From: Robertkochia marina
GTDB lineage: Bacteria > Bacteroidota > Bacteroidia > Flavobacteriales > Flavobacteriaceae
DNA length: 64,000 nt
Reading direction: 5' to 3'
Assembly (NCBI RefSeq): GCF_004799345.1
Contig: NZ_SSMC01000002.1
Location: 310,001 to 374,000, forward strand
Part shown: positions 43,169-52,399 of the stretch, piece after piece
Position numbering within the stretch: the stretch's first letter is position 1
Layout: each line of letters begins with the position of its first letter
Program-made: the position numbers and the translations under genes
The notes under the pieces: generated by a model
The model's database searches: none
The model's input: the letters and a program-made list of their open reading frames with translations, nothing else
What the model was told of the DNA's origin: nothing

Positions 43169-45544
43169 TTAGTTGTTTTGTCGTATACTAAAGAAAAAGG
43201 TGGTGCCTTCACCAGGGGTGCTTTCCAGCCAAACCCTGCCATCATAAAGATCCACAATTTTTTTCACGATACTGAGTCCTATCCCTGAAGATTTGTTAGC
43301 ATTGTTATTAGCAGAACTGAAGATCTTAAATATCTTATCGTGATATGCTTTAGGTATCCCGCAACCGTTGTCGCTGATGTGAAAAATATATTCCTTGTCA
43401 TTTTTTTCAACGCCAATAGTAACCAAACCTTTTGGCTTATCAATATAGTTTACGGCATTACTGATCAGGTTTTGGAAAAGTTGCTGTATGCGGGTTGAAT
43501 CAGCGTAAATAACGGGCAGGTGGTGTACAATTTGAACCTCGATATGATCCGGAATATAAATCATGGAAATAATATCCATTACCAGTTGGTGAGTGTCTAT
43601 TCGTTCTCTCCTCAGGTTCTTCGCTTCAATACTGGAATATTTAAGGATGTTTTCTATAAGGTGGTCCATTTGTTCTACCTTGCTTTCCATCAGTTCAATG
43701 TTCTTTAAGCTACCACTTCCTAATTTATCCCTGAAATCTTCTTTCGTCCAGGAAAGCAAAGCCGAAATATTTCGCAATGGTGATTTCAGGTCGTGAGAAA
43801 CAATATGTGCGTAATCGTTTAATTGTTCATTCCTGATTTCCAGGTCTTCAAGCAATTCATTTTTTTTAGCCTCCAGTTGCTTCTGTTCCGTAATATCCAG
43901 GTGGATACCAATAGACCCTATGATACGTCCATTGACATCATAATTTGGCCCTCCACTAACCAACCAATCTCTGATTTCCCCTTTTTTATTTCGAATTTTC
44001 ACCTCATAGGAATCATAAATTCCAGAGGTTCTGTTCTTATTTTTACCAGACAATACATCCTTAAACTCCTCAAGGAGTAAAAGGTCTGAAGCTTTTTTTC
44101 CCCGAAGCTCATCCAGGCTATACCCGCTCATGTCGCAAAAGCTTTGATTGGCAAAGAGCACACAATCTTCGTTATCAACCTCTATCAGGCCAAGATTCAT
44201 ATTGGCAATGATATTACTGTATTTATCCTTTTGAGCCTGTAAATTTTCTTTATACCGTTTTCTTAGGGTTACATCATCATAACTCCATAAATGTCCCTTA
44301 TATAGACCCTTTGAAAATATTGGAATATAACTTCGCTCATAGATCTTGCCATTGACCAGCCTTAGTTCCTCACTGATAACTGTTTTTCGTTCTTTAAGGA
44401 TAGTGGTTATTCTGCTGACAAAATTCTCAGGATCTGTAAAGTGGTGTTTTGATTCTTCTGCAGCCTGACTGCAATCGGCACCTTTCATGGCTTCCGGGGG
44501 AACAGGAATTCCGAACATTTCACAAAATCGCTGGTTGGTGATTTGTATTTTCCTGTTTTCATCCTCGAGAAGGATCCCGGTTTGCATGTTCATAATCAGC
44601 GTAGACATACGGTTTTCAGACTCCCTTAATTTCTCGTTGGCGAGTTTTTGTTCGGTAATATCTTCAATGGTAGCTACCTGGTATTCGATTTCCCCGGAGT
44701 AATCCCTCACCGCAGTTACCGAGGTTTTTGCCCAGAGAGTACTGCCTGATTTTTGAATGTAACGCTTCTCGGTTATAAAAGTATCCAGCTCACCTGTATA
44801 CAACTTTTTGATCATTTTCTCAGAGGTTTCCTGATCCTCAGGATGCGTGAGTTCTTTAACGGTCAGCTTTTTTAATACCTCTTCCTCATATCCGAGCATC
44901 TCGCACAAGGCTTGGTTCACCATCAGGAAGCCGGGTGCATCAGGGTCAATAAGACTCACTCCTATAGGGGAATTCTTGAAAATGATATCCAGTTGTTGCT
45001 TCTGCAGCTCCATTAATCTTTTCATCTTGGTTTCCTGGGTAATATCCCTTGCTATACCCTGGGCTGCAATAGGTTTTCCTTGCTTATTACGGATAATACT
45101 GGCGTTGATTTGCACATTTTTTTCATAGCCTCCTTTAGTGCGAATTACTGCTTTATAATTCTTGTATTGTCCTTTGGTATATAATTCCCTGAAGGCATTC
45201 ACTGTATAGTCCAGGTATTCTTTTTTCACCAGTTGCATCAGATTTACAGGCTCTTTCTTAACATCAAAGCCCAACAAATCTACTGCGGCATCATTCATTT
45301 TGATGACGTCGCCGGAAAGCTCCATCACTACATAGGCGTCATTGATATTTTCAAAAACTCCTTTGAGCTCTGAAGTTTTTCGGCTAAGTAACTCTTCCAG
45401 TTTAAGGTTGGATAGTTTTAATTCTTGTGAGAGTTGGTATAACTCCGAAGATTTTTCCTCTAAAATGGCTTCGGCCGCCTTTCTGGCAGCTTTCTCCCTC
45501 TTTAAGGCTCTTTCAAGAACTTCAATCCTGCTGGTTAGCTGCAT
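43169..45544 (-). CDS. Multi-PAS sensor histidine kinase
   Basis: A 791-residue cytoplasmic kinase without membrane helices. An N-terminal coiled coil (1-55) is followed by four PAS domains at about 55-170, 175-300, 305-430 and 435-555 (for example GVFENINDAYVVMELSG, IIFKNSPIGVSLIDPDAPG, NIIANMNLGLIEVDNEDC). The HisKA helix has HIVSHDLKSPLRN with the phosphorylated His; the HATPase has FQNLISNAVNY, ISDNGCGIP and SSGIGLSIVKKIV. There is no attached receiver, consistent with a separate Hpt and regulators. It follows H-NOX by one base and is the likely partner inhibited or activated by NO-bound H-NOX. Confidence 0.9.
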   Translation of the reverse strand: MQLTSRIEVLERALKREKAARKAAEAILEEKSSELYQLSQELKLSNLKLEELLSRKTSELKGVFENINDAYVVMELSGDVIKMNDAAVDLLGFDVKKEPVNLMQLVKKEYLDYTVNAFRELYTKGQYKNYKAVIRTKGGYEKNVQINASIIRNKQGKPIAAQGIARDITQETKMKRLMELQKQQLDIIFKNSPIGVSLIDPDAPGFLMVNQALCEMLGYEEEVLKKLTVKELTHPEDQETSEKMIKKLYTGELDTFITEKRYIQKSGSTLWAKTSVTAVRDYSGEIEYQVATIEDITEQKLANEKLRESENRMSTLIMNMQTGILLEDENRKIQITNQRFCEMFGIPVPPEAMKGADCSQAAEESKHHFTDPENFVSRITTILKERKTVISEELRLVNGKIYERSYIPIFSKGLYKGHLWSYDDVTLRKRYKENLQAQKDKYSNIIANMNLGLIEVDNEDCVLFANQSFCDMSGYSLDELRGKKASDLLLLEEFKDVLSGKNKNRTSGIYDSYEVKIRNKKGEIRDWLVSGGPNYDVNGRIIGSIGIHLDITEQKQLEAKKNELLEDLEIRNEQLNDYAHIVSHDLKSPLRNISALLSWTKEDFRDKLGSGSLKNIELMESKVEQMDHLIENILKYSSIEAKNLRRERIDTHQLVMDIISMIYIPDHIEVQIVHHLPVIYADSTRIQQLFQNLISNAVNYIDKPKGLVTIGVEKNDKEYIFHISDNGCGIPKAYHDKIFKIFSSANNNANKSSGIGLSIVKKIVDLYDGRVWLESTPGEGTTFFFSIRQNN

Positions 45545-45545
45545 A

Positions 45546-46085
45546 TTATTGTGTAACTATTTTAAACCGGACCTTACTTCCATCCGGGGCAAGTTTCTCC
45601 AGGTCAATTTGATATCCCGAATGGTAATGTTCAAAAGTTCTTTCCATGAGTCCTTTGGCAAACATGTACATCGAACGATCAGAATAATAGATCATTTCAA
45701 GGTAATTTTTTTGCAGATCTATGATCTGAAAGGTAGGCAGTTCTGCGCCGGGATAGATTTTTCGGACATGTACATGAATGTGGTTTTCAATGGAGGCGAG
45801 CATATCCAGAGGAGAGGAATACAGGTCGAAGATATCCTGATGGTGCGAGGTTAACACATCAAAGAAATACCGCCCATAGGCGTGTAAGAGAGCGTCTACC
45901 TCAAGACCGGTTTCTTTACTAAGATTGACAATGAGGTTTTGCATCTCCATAAAATCGTAGGTGCCAACAGAGGTATACACCCCCTCAGAAGGCAGCTCAG
46001 AATTTTCAATAATACTATCCAACACCTCAAGGCCGAATTCATTTTCGACCATTTCTAAGAATTCGGTAAAAACAATTCCTTTCAT
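45546..46085 (-). CDS. H-NOX heme nitric-oxide sensor
   Basis: A 179-residue H-NOX (HNOB) domain protein beginning MKGIVFTEFLEMVE. The proximal heme ligand is His104 in ENHIHVHVRKIYP (His102 is an alternative), and the heme-propionate motif YxSxR is Tyr133-Ser135-Arg137 (YYSDR). By alignment offset, the position of the distal tyrosine that stabilises O2 in the Thermoanaerobacter protein falls on Phe142, so selectivity for NO over O2 is expected. It overlaps the receiver gene by one base and precedes the kinase gene by one base. Confidence 0.9.
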   Translation of the reverse strand: MKGIVFTEFLEMVENEFGLEVLDSIIENSELPSEGVYTSVGTYDFMEMQNLIVNLSKETGLEVDALLHAYGRYFFDVLTSHHQDIFDLYSSPLDMLASIENHIHVHVRKIYPGAELPTFQIIDLQKNYLEMIYYSDRSMYMFAKGLMERTFEHYHSGYQIDLEKLAPDGSKVRFKIVTQ

Positions 46086-46498
46086 CAGGCTTTTATTAAT
46101 TCATTCATACTCCAGTATTCAAGCAGCGACTTTAGTTTTTCAACGTAGTCATTATATTTTAAAGACTTTATCATGTAACCGGCAATGCCTATTTTATAAC
46201 ACTCCAATACATCTTTTCTGTTGTTGGAAGTTGTTAAAATAATAGTGGGAATAAATTTTAACAGCTCATCGTCTTTTAATATCCTTAAAAAATCAATACC
46301 ATTCATAATGGGCATGTTAAGATCCAAAAGAATTAAATCCGGCAGGTTCTGCTTATCCTGAAGAAGTGTAAGGGCCTGCTGCCCGTCCCGGGCTTCAGTA
46401 ACAACATGTTTAATGTCAAGACTGTCTAAAGTCCGGTGAAGCTTCATGATTTCAATCTCATCATCCTCGATGAACAGTATATTTAATTTATTTCTCAT
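46085..46498 (-). CDS. Single-domain response regulator (CheY-like)
   Basis: A 137-residue stand-alone receiver: acidic EDDE at residues 11-14, phosphorylation site Asp59 in LILLDLNMPIMNG, Thr in ILTTSN, and Lys in GYMIKSL. It lacks an output domain, so it acts through protein contact or as a phosphate sink. It is first in the operon with H-NOX, kinase, Hpt and the LytTR regulator. The bacteriophytochrome-type receivers (Rcp1-like) have the same layout. Two motif copies (46591 and 46612) lie about 95-125 bases upstream. Confidence 0.9.
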   Translation of the reverse strand: MRNKLNILFIEDDEIEIMKLHRTLDSLDIKHVVTEARDGQQALTLLQDKQNLPDLILLDLNMPIMNGIDFLRILKDDELLKFIPTIILTTSNNRKDVLECYKIGIAGYMIKSLKYNDYVEKLKSLLEYWSMNELIKA

Positions 46499-46582
46499 AA
46501 CCTATATGCACTTTGGATCCAAGTACTCAAAAATCTAATAAAATTCTTGATTGGGTTCATATCTTCGTTCATAATGCGATCT

Positions 46583-46626
46583 GTGAAGGTGGATGGTCAA
46601 TAAGTGTCGACGAATGGTAATTTGAA
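46583..46626 (+). promoter_or_regulatory. Candidate regulator site, tandem motif copies 4 and 5
   Basis: GGTGGATGGTCAATAA (core at 46591) and TCGACGAATGGTAATTT (core at 46612) are direct repeats 21 bases apart, the classical LytTR spacing. They lie upstream of the H-NOX operon. Confidence 0.5.
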
Positions 46627-46654
46627 CCGTCTATTAATCCCTGGACCGACAAAT

Positions 46655-46756
46655 ATGTTAGATAAACTATTGGAAAGAACAGGGTCAAGACATTTGCAAG
46701 AATCCATAGAGCAGGGAAGGCCTTTGGAGTACATATTGCCATACAGCCTTTCGTAG
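46655..46756 (+). other. Short open frame in a 595-base intergenic stretch
   Basis: A 33-residue frame with a credible helical composition (LLERTGSRHLQESIEQGRP) lies in the gap between the H-NOX operon and manA. It may be the relic of the 3' end of a larger gene; I see no matching upstream part. The rest of 46499-47093 holds only the motif copies. Confidence 0.25.
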
Positions 46757-46940
46757 GTGATGATTTTTTGGGTTGCTATAAATCGCCCGTCTTAAAAGGA
46801 AATGTTTTACAAAAGAATCCAGCGGAATGCCTGCCTTCCGTTCCTCCATGGTTCCGGTCAAAAATGGATGGACTGAAGCTATCAAAATCTGTCGTCCGAA
46901 GGATGAACCTGCACGATTCAAAACGTTAAACAACAGTAGT

Positions 46941-46957
46941 TTACCATTCGCCGACAG
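46941..46957 (-). promoter_or_regulatory. Candidate regulator site, motif copy 6
   Basis: Read on the minus strand: TGTCGGCGAATGGTAAA, 137 bases upstream of manA. The core GAATGGTAA is identical to that of copy 5. Confidence 0.45.
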
Positions 46958-47093
46958 TAGTTCTACTATTTATCTAATTTCTCAATTATGTTGTTAGACT
47001 GCGAGATACTTTTATCTAACGAATCCATTACTTTCCTTAATTAATTGGAAGCTTTTGGTTTCGCAAGAAGACTAAAACTTAAAATTTTGAAAG

Positions 47094-48302
47094 ATGAACT
47101 CATTGAGAAGGGCATACGCACTAAATGGAAAAATTCAATCGTATGCATGGGGTGGTAAAGATTTTGTGCCGGAATTATTAGGGATTGAAAAAAATGGTAA
47201 TCCTTTTGCTGAATACTGGCTGGGAACTCATAGCAAAGGGCCTTCCCAACTTGTATTCCCTGAGGGGGAAATTGCCCTGCAAACTTATCTGAAGTCTTTA
47301 AAGAAAAATGCTGTTTCTGAATCAGAATTGAGTTTTTTATTCAAAGTTCTTGATGTCGAGCATATGCTTTCTATCCAGGTACATCCTTCCAAGGAGGCTG
47401 CAGTCAGCGGTTTTGATCAGGAAAATTCACAAGGGATTCCTCTTGACCATCCCCATAGGAATTTTAAGGATGCCAACCACAAACCTGAAATTATGGTGGC
47501 TCTGAGTGAGTTCTGGCTTCTTCACGGATTTATGCCTGCAGATGGTCTTTTAAAAAGAATGCGGGACGTTCCTGAATTCCATAGCCTGATTCCCGAATTA
47601 CTGTCGGGGGGACTTAAAGGGTTATACACAAAGGTGATGCATCAGCATGAAAAGGAACGAAATGCCATCCTCAGACCATTGCTTGACAGAATTATTCCAC
47701 AATATCAACGAGGTGAATTATCAAAACAATCTCCTCACTTCTGGGCAGCCAAGGCGGCCCTGCAATTCGGCAGTACCCGATCTGTTGATAAAGGAATCTA
47801 TTCTATTTACTTCTTTAATTTGGTGCAATTACAGCGGGGAGAGGCCATATACCAGGCTGCCGGGGTACCCCATGCTTACCTGAAGGGGCAGAATATTGAA
47901 TTAATGGCTAATTCAGATAATGTTCTTAGGGGTGGACTGACAACCAAGCATGTGGATGTTCCTGAACTTTTGAATCATATAAATTTTGAAGAGACCATAC
48001 CTTCGGTTTTAAGAGGGACTCTTCAGGCCGACCAAATGGAGCGCATATACCATTGTGAGGCCCCTGACTTTCAAATAAGCCGTATTGATCTCCCCTTGGG
48101 CAGGAGCTATAAATCAAAGGCGGTCGCTTGCGAAATTTTGCTGGTGATAAAAGGGGAGGTAGTGCTGAATGAGCCTTGTGGTCACCGAATGCAACTGAAA
48201 AAAGGAAAGTCGGTCTTCATTGGCGCAGAATGTGAATACGACCTAAGCGCATCTTCAGAGGCTATAGTATTTAAAGCTACCCGGGGGAAGACCAAGAGTT
48301 AA
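47094..48302 (+). CDS. manA: Mannose-6-phosphate isomerase, class I
   Basis: A 402-residue type I phosphomannose isomerase interconverting fructose-6-phosphate and mannose-6-phosphate, the entry step to GDP-mannose. Zinc ligands are in SIQVHPSKE (Gln, His), NHKPEIMVAL (Glu) and AAGVPHAYLKGQ (His); the conserved ELMANSDNVLRGGLTTKHVD contains the catalytic arginine. With manC at 40.9 kb it supplies GDP-mannose; the phosphomannomutase step is not in the window. Motif copy 6 upstream suggests shared control with the polysaccharide genes. Confidence 0.92.
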   Translation: MNSLRRAYALNGKIQSYAWGGKDFVPELLGIEKNGNPFAEYWLGTHSKGPSQLVFPEGEIALQTYLKSLKKNAVSESELSFLFKVLDVEHMLSIQVHPSKEAAVSGFDQENSQGIPLDHPHRNFKDANHKPEIMVALSEFWLLHGFMPADGLLKRMRDVPEFHSLIPELLSGGLKGLYTKVMHQHEKERNAILRPLLDRIIPQYQRGELSKQSPHFWAAKAALQFGSTRSVDKGIYSIYFFNLVQLQRGEAIYQAAGVPHAYLKGQNIELMANSDNVLRGGLTTKHVDVPELLNHINFEETIPSVLRGTLQADQMERIYHCEAPDFQISRIDLPLGRSYKSKAVACEILLVIKGEVVLNEPCGHRMQLKKGKSVFIGAECEYDLSASSEAIVFKATRGKTKS

Positions 48303-48591
48303 TAAAACAGCAGGTGGATGTTTATAGCGTATTCACCTGACGGTAGTCAGGGCGGAGCAGCTACGATGGCCATTAACGGGGTGGTTGGCCGAAGGCCGGG
48401 GTTGTCAAGTTCAAAACTAAATTATTTATTGATCGGGCTATTTGGTTTATATCACCTGATCCCAATGGAATTATGCATCCGGGGCAACAGGTCTTGTTAT
48501 TGCATGCCAATCAGAGTTATAGCAGCCTGACATCATATTCAGGAAAAATAACTATTTTTAATTCTAAGTAAGAAAAATCTGATATTGATAA

Positions 48592-49028
48592 ATGTTATTA
48601 CGACTAGTAAACACCTTTTCTCCTATTGAAATTGAAGGAGCATATGATGTGCATAGCTTTGAGGTTAAGAGAGTTGAAAACACAGACTATTTCGATACGC
48701 AAAGATGGAATCAGGTAGTAGTGAATCGAAGTTTGAATGCTACTTCAAATTATGGCCATGTATTGCTGGGTACTAGCAAAGGGAGCTTGTGACCTTTGAA
48801 CTTGATAGCATAAATCATATAAGGGTGACCTTTGTCAATGATTTCTCCATGTTTAGACAGGTCAACCTGCCAGACCAGGTGACTCACTTATTTGGATGGA
48901 TCAAACCGGAAAGGACTTGGCCAAAATGGTACTGAAAAAGAATAAAAGAGAATTAACGTTACATGAAAGGCCGTTCAAATTAATCATAGAGTCTGGCGAT
49001 GTCGAAAACCTGACAACAAGGAAATGAT
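48592..49028 (+). pseudogene. Possible decayed gene, unidentified
   Basis: In the 819-base gap after manA, three short open pieces in different frames read like one protein: FSPIEIEGAYDVHSFEVKRV.., then DSINHIRVTFVNDFSMFRQV, then KRELTLHERPFKLIIESGD ending at a TGA at 49025-49027. No start or family can be named. The remaining DNA (48303-48591) carries GGGGTGG..GGCCGAAGGCC words like those near 54550. Confidence 0.3.
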
Positions 49029-49121
49029 CGCTAAACCTCCGGAGCATTGGTTAATCAATATTCAGGTCATTGATGTATTTGTACTTCTGATTAAACTGTA
49101 AACCTAGCCTAATAAAACCTG

Positions 49122-51011
49122 ATGAAGAATTGTATTTTTTTCCTGCTCTTTTCCATTTCATTTCATGCATTAAGTCAGCAAGAGATTACCATTGAAAAGA
49201 AAGATTGTTTTCTTAAAGATTGCCAACAGTTCGAAGATTTTCCAAACGTTGAGTTCGGACACCTTACTGTGCCTGAAGATTACAATAAGCCTGGTGGTAA
49301 ATATATCCAGGTCGCTTTTAGCATCATTAAAAGTACAGCAGAACATCCTGAACCGGACCCTATACTGATCTTTAACGGGGGATGGGGATTGCCCGATATT
49401 CATCGAACCATGATACATATGCAAATGATGCCGGTGAAGAACAGGGATATCATTGTATATGATTATCGCGGTTCAGGATATTCAACCCCCAATCTATGCC
49501 CTGATCTGGGCAGGCAACAATGGGAATTGGTCAAACAAGATCTGAGTCCTAAGGAGATTAGCGATCAGCATAATAAGCAACTTTATTCTTGTTTTGAGGA
49601 ACTTAAAGAGCAGGGCATTGACTACCGCCTATACGGTACTGCAGTCAAGACTAAAGATGCTGTAATACTGATGGAACAGTTAGGTTATGAAGAAGTAAAT
49701 TTATTTGGTATCTCTAATGGAACCATGGGAATCCAGGGTTTTCTGCGTGCAGCTGAGGATTCTAAGGTTACGGTCAGATCTGTTTTCAGCGATTCTAATG
49801 TACCTATGGGAGATTATATGAATGGAGAGGGCTCACTGCATTACATGGATGTGTTAGAAAAAGTATTGGAGGCCTGTGCTGGAGATCCTGAGTGTGAACA
49901 GGCTTATCCAAATTTAAAGGAGCGATTTTACGCTTTTTTAGAAGCTTCCATGGATAATCCTTTGAAGGTAGAGGGTGAAGAAGCATTAATGCTTAATTAT
50001 TACGAGATCAATGGGGCTATTCATCGATTGTTGTATTCTGCTTCTAACTTCAAAGATATTCCGTTAGTGCTTGAGGCTTTTATGGCGTATGAACTTGATT
50101 TCTTTGAAATCTTGTTGCCAAGGTTCAAAAATATAATAGAAATGGTTAACGGAACCTCCATTATAAATTACACCTACGATTGGAAAGCAAGGCAGGCAAA
50201 ATTTACAGCAGAGTATAATGTTGTAAAGAAAAGCAACCCTGAGTTCACGATGCTCGATATGTTTGAAGATTTTTTCATGACCGACAACACCATTACTTAT
50301 AATCCGAGAGATACAATTCCGGTAACCAGTGATGTGCCGGCCCTGGTAGTGGCCGGAACTCATGACCCTATCACCCCTGCAAAATACAGTCGGGTGATGC
50401 ATGAGAGATACGTAAACAGCTTCTATTTTGAATACCCAAACGTAGGTCATGGGGCGTTTTCTACTCCTTGCGGGAGGAAGATGTTCAAAGATTTTATTGA
50501 ATCACCATCCAAGCGACCGGAAGCAGATTGTATTGCCGAACTGAAAGCCTCTCCCATAGAATTTACCAATTCAATTTATAAGAATTCAAAAGTAAATGTC
50601 CTGATTCGAGAAATTGCCTTAAAGCAAAATGCCCTCTGGATATGTCTTTTACTATTCCCATTCTTACTTAGCCTGATGTTCTTGTTCAAAGAATTGATCG
50701 GGGCGATTCGAAGAAAAGGATTTCAATCTGTGATGTTCCTGACCTCATTTTGTATACTGTTGTTTATTTCAGGGCTGGCCTATTATAGTTTTCAGACCAT
50801 GCAGGAGGGAGGGTTAACCTTACTGTTCGGCTTAGTACCCTCAGCTTTTTGGTTACCCTGGGTTTCACTGCTCATTTTGGCTTTGACCCTATACCTTATT
50901 TATGAAATTTTTCGTACCTCCAAATACAGTTTCTGGCAAACAGGGGTATTACTTTCATCGATAGTGGTTCTAATCACCGCCTTGACATTTGATATTTATC
51001 CTGTGTTATAA
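49122..51011 (+). CDS. Alpha/beta hydrolase (S33 tripeptidyl aminopeptidase-like) with C-terminal membrane bundle
   Basis: A 629-residue protein with a signal peptide (MKNCIFFLLFSISFHALSQQ). The hydrolase has LIFNGGWGLPD in the usual HGGPG position, DYRGSGYS, the nucleophile elbow LFGISNGTMG, the acid in VVAGTHDPITP and the base in NVGHGAFSTPCG, the ending typical of TAP-like C-terminal domains. Residues about 505-629 add four membrane helices, unusual for this family, which is normally soluble or lipid-anchored. It is likely an inner- or outer-facing membrane-tethered peptidase; the substrate is unknown. Confidence 0.75.
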   Translation: MKNCIFFLLFSISFHALSQQEITIEKKDCFLKDCQQFEDFPNVEFGHLTVPEDYNKPGGKYIQVAFSIIKSTAEHPEPDPILIFNGGWGLPDIHRTMIHMQMMPVKNRDIIVYDYRGSGYSTPNLCPDLGRQQWELVKQDLSPKEISDQHNKQLYSCFEELKEQGIDYRLYGTAVKTKDAVILMEQLGYEEVNLFGISNGTMGIQGFLRAAEDSKVTVRSVFSDSNVPMGDYMNGEGSLHYMDVLEKVLEACAGDPECEQAYPNLKERFYAFLEASMDNPLKVEGEEALMLNYYEINGAIHRLLYSASNFKDIPLVLEAFMAYELDFFEILLPRFKNIIEMVNGTSIINYTYDWKARQAKFTAEYNVVKKSNPEFTMLDMFEDFFMTDNTITYNPRDTIPVTSDVPALVVAGTHDPITPAKYSRVMHERYVNSFYFEYPNVGHGAFSTPCGRKMFKDFIESPSKRPEADCIAELKASPIEFTNSIYKNSKVNVLIREIALKQNALWICLLLFPFLLSLMFLFKELIGAIRRKGFQSVMFLTSFCILLFISGLAYYSFQTMQEGGLTLLFGLVPSAFWLPWVSLLILALTLYLIYEIFRTSKYSFWQTGVLLSSIVVLITALTFDIYPVL

Positions 51012-51182
51012 TTAACAGTAACAAGGTTAAGGTGCATTAAAGCTCTTGATTCCCCGAGAGCAGTTTCTTTTATCGACTTTGTTTTGGTTAAATTATACAC
51101 CCCTTGACCATGGGTATAGAGGACCGAATGGCTATTAGAATACACCCGTTTATTTTTTGAACGCCCGAAAAAAGAAACTACC

Positions 51183-51396
51183 TTTCTTACATCTTTTGCT
51201 CAGAACGCTGAAGTCTCTTGAAAAATACTATATCAAGCCTTTCAACCTGAATAAAGCAGAAGAAACGTACCTGAATACCCTGGAGGTACCAGTAGATTCA
51301 GGTGCACAATAGTATAGTAAAGTAACCGCTGTCGATGCCGAGGGAAATACCTCAGAGTTTGTGACCTTCCGGTTTTATGCACAGTATCATTGCTAA
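51183..51396 (+). pseudogene. Fibronectin-like gene remnant
   Basis: The translation SKVTAVDAEGNTSEFVTF, interrupted just before by a TAG after DSGAQ, is typical of the end of a fibronectin type III or similar domain of a secreted glycan-binding protein, and ends FYAQYHC and two stops. The upstream part (KYYIKPFNLNKAEETYLN) is in the same frame. No start is found. It lies 32 bases before GH16 and is probably a remnant of the same degradation locus. Confidence 0.5.
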
Positions 51397-51427
51397 TAAG
51401 AATTAAAAAACTTTTAAATACAATAGG

Positions 51428-52312
51428 ATGAAACAAGTACAAATCTTGATACGATCAATGCTTATCGGAATAGTCACAGTACAATTATCATGTAAAACCG
51501 AGTCCGGAAAAGGAGCTGAAGTTACAGTATCAACTGAAATTGCCACGGCCGATTCAACCTGGGAAGTTGATTTTTTCGATGATTTCAACTCATTTAATGA
51601 AGACCATTGGCAAGATCAGCGCATCTGGGTCAATAACGAGTTTCAATGCTATGTCCCCGAGGGCGAATATGGAACCCGAGAGGTAAGTGATGGTTCTTTA
51701 AAGCTCAAGGTTATTCGTTTAGAGGAAGAGTTACCTTGTGATAACCTAGATAAGCATGGGGAACAACACCCGGATACACGATATGTTTCCTCCAGGATCG
51801 TAACTAAGAACAGGCGTGAATTTGTTAAGGGAAAGTGGACAGCAAGACTTAAAATTCACAATAACGGGCAAGCCAGTATGTTTCCTGCCTGGTGGTTGTT
51901 GGGGGCTAAAAATAATGAATCGCCGGTACAAGAGGCCGATGAAAACATATGCTGGCCAATGACAGGTTCAGGAGAAATTGATATTTTCGAGCATCACGGT
52001 GATCACCATAAAGATCGTTTTACCACCGGAGCTATTAAAAGTGAAGGAGAGTGTGATAAAGGAGACTGGTGGAGTATGCGAAAGGATTTTCCCGCAACTC
52101 TTGATGAATATCACGAGTATTCTGTAGAGTGGGAAGGAAGTGACCTGGTGTATCGTTTGGATGGGGAAGAGATCTACAGAAACGAAGGTCAGGGCGATAA
52201 ATACCCTGAACCCATGTTCGCCATCCTGAATTTTGCCAAGATCACTGACAGCCCCATGGAAGGTACCTGGGTGATGGAAGTAGATTGGGTGAAACACGAA
52301 ACGTTAAAATAA
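51428..52312 (+). CDS. GH16 endo-beta-1,3-glucanase (laminarinase-type) lipoprotein
   Basis: A 294-residue GH16 enzyme. The lipoprotein signal ends VQLSCKT. The catalytic motif is SGEIDIFEHHG, with Glu183 as nucleophile, Asp185 and Glu188 as acid/base. Also present are FFDDFNSFNEDHW at the start of the domain, GKWTARLKI, FPAWWLLG and the closing WVMEVDWVKHE. It hydrolyses beta-1,3-(or mixed) glucan, laminarin being the likely marine substrate. It lies between a decayed fibronectin-like gene and a decayed GH30 gene, followed by a sugar porter, so it appears to be the surviving enzyme of a laminarin locus. Confidence 0.9.
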   Translation: MKQVQILIRSMLIGIVTVQLSCKTESGKGAEVTVSTEIATADSTWEVDFFDDFNSFNEDHWQDQRIWVNNEFQCYVPEGEYGTREVSDGSLKLKVIRLEEELPCDNLDKHGEQHPDTRYVSSRIVTKNRREFVKGKWTARLKIHNNGQASMFPAWWLLGAKNNESPVQEADENICWPMTGSGEIDIFEHHGDHHKDRFTTGAIKSEGECDKGDWWSMRKDFPATLDEYHEYSVEWEGSDLVYRLDGEEIYRNEGQGDKYPEPMFAILNFAKITDSPMEGTWVMEVDWVKHETLK

Positions 52313-52399
52313 TTCTTTCATCAAAATCCGGATCAGAATAAACTTTAAATGACCCTTTTCAACAGTGTTTTTGGTTCACTATTTTCATGTTTCTTGTGC

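Noticed and set aside
43168-43257. Longer N-terminus for the Hpt protein
   Set aside because: The extra 30 codons lie inside the kinase gene in another frame; the ATG at 43165-43167 fits the one-base gap seen elsewhere in the operon.
46685-46933. 82-codon minus-strand open frame between the H-NOX operon and manA
   Set aside because: No recognisable domain or start context and it overlaps a more protein-like short frame on the other strand.
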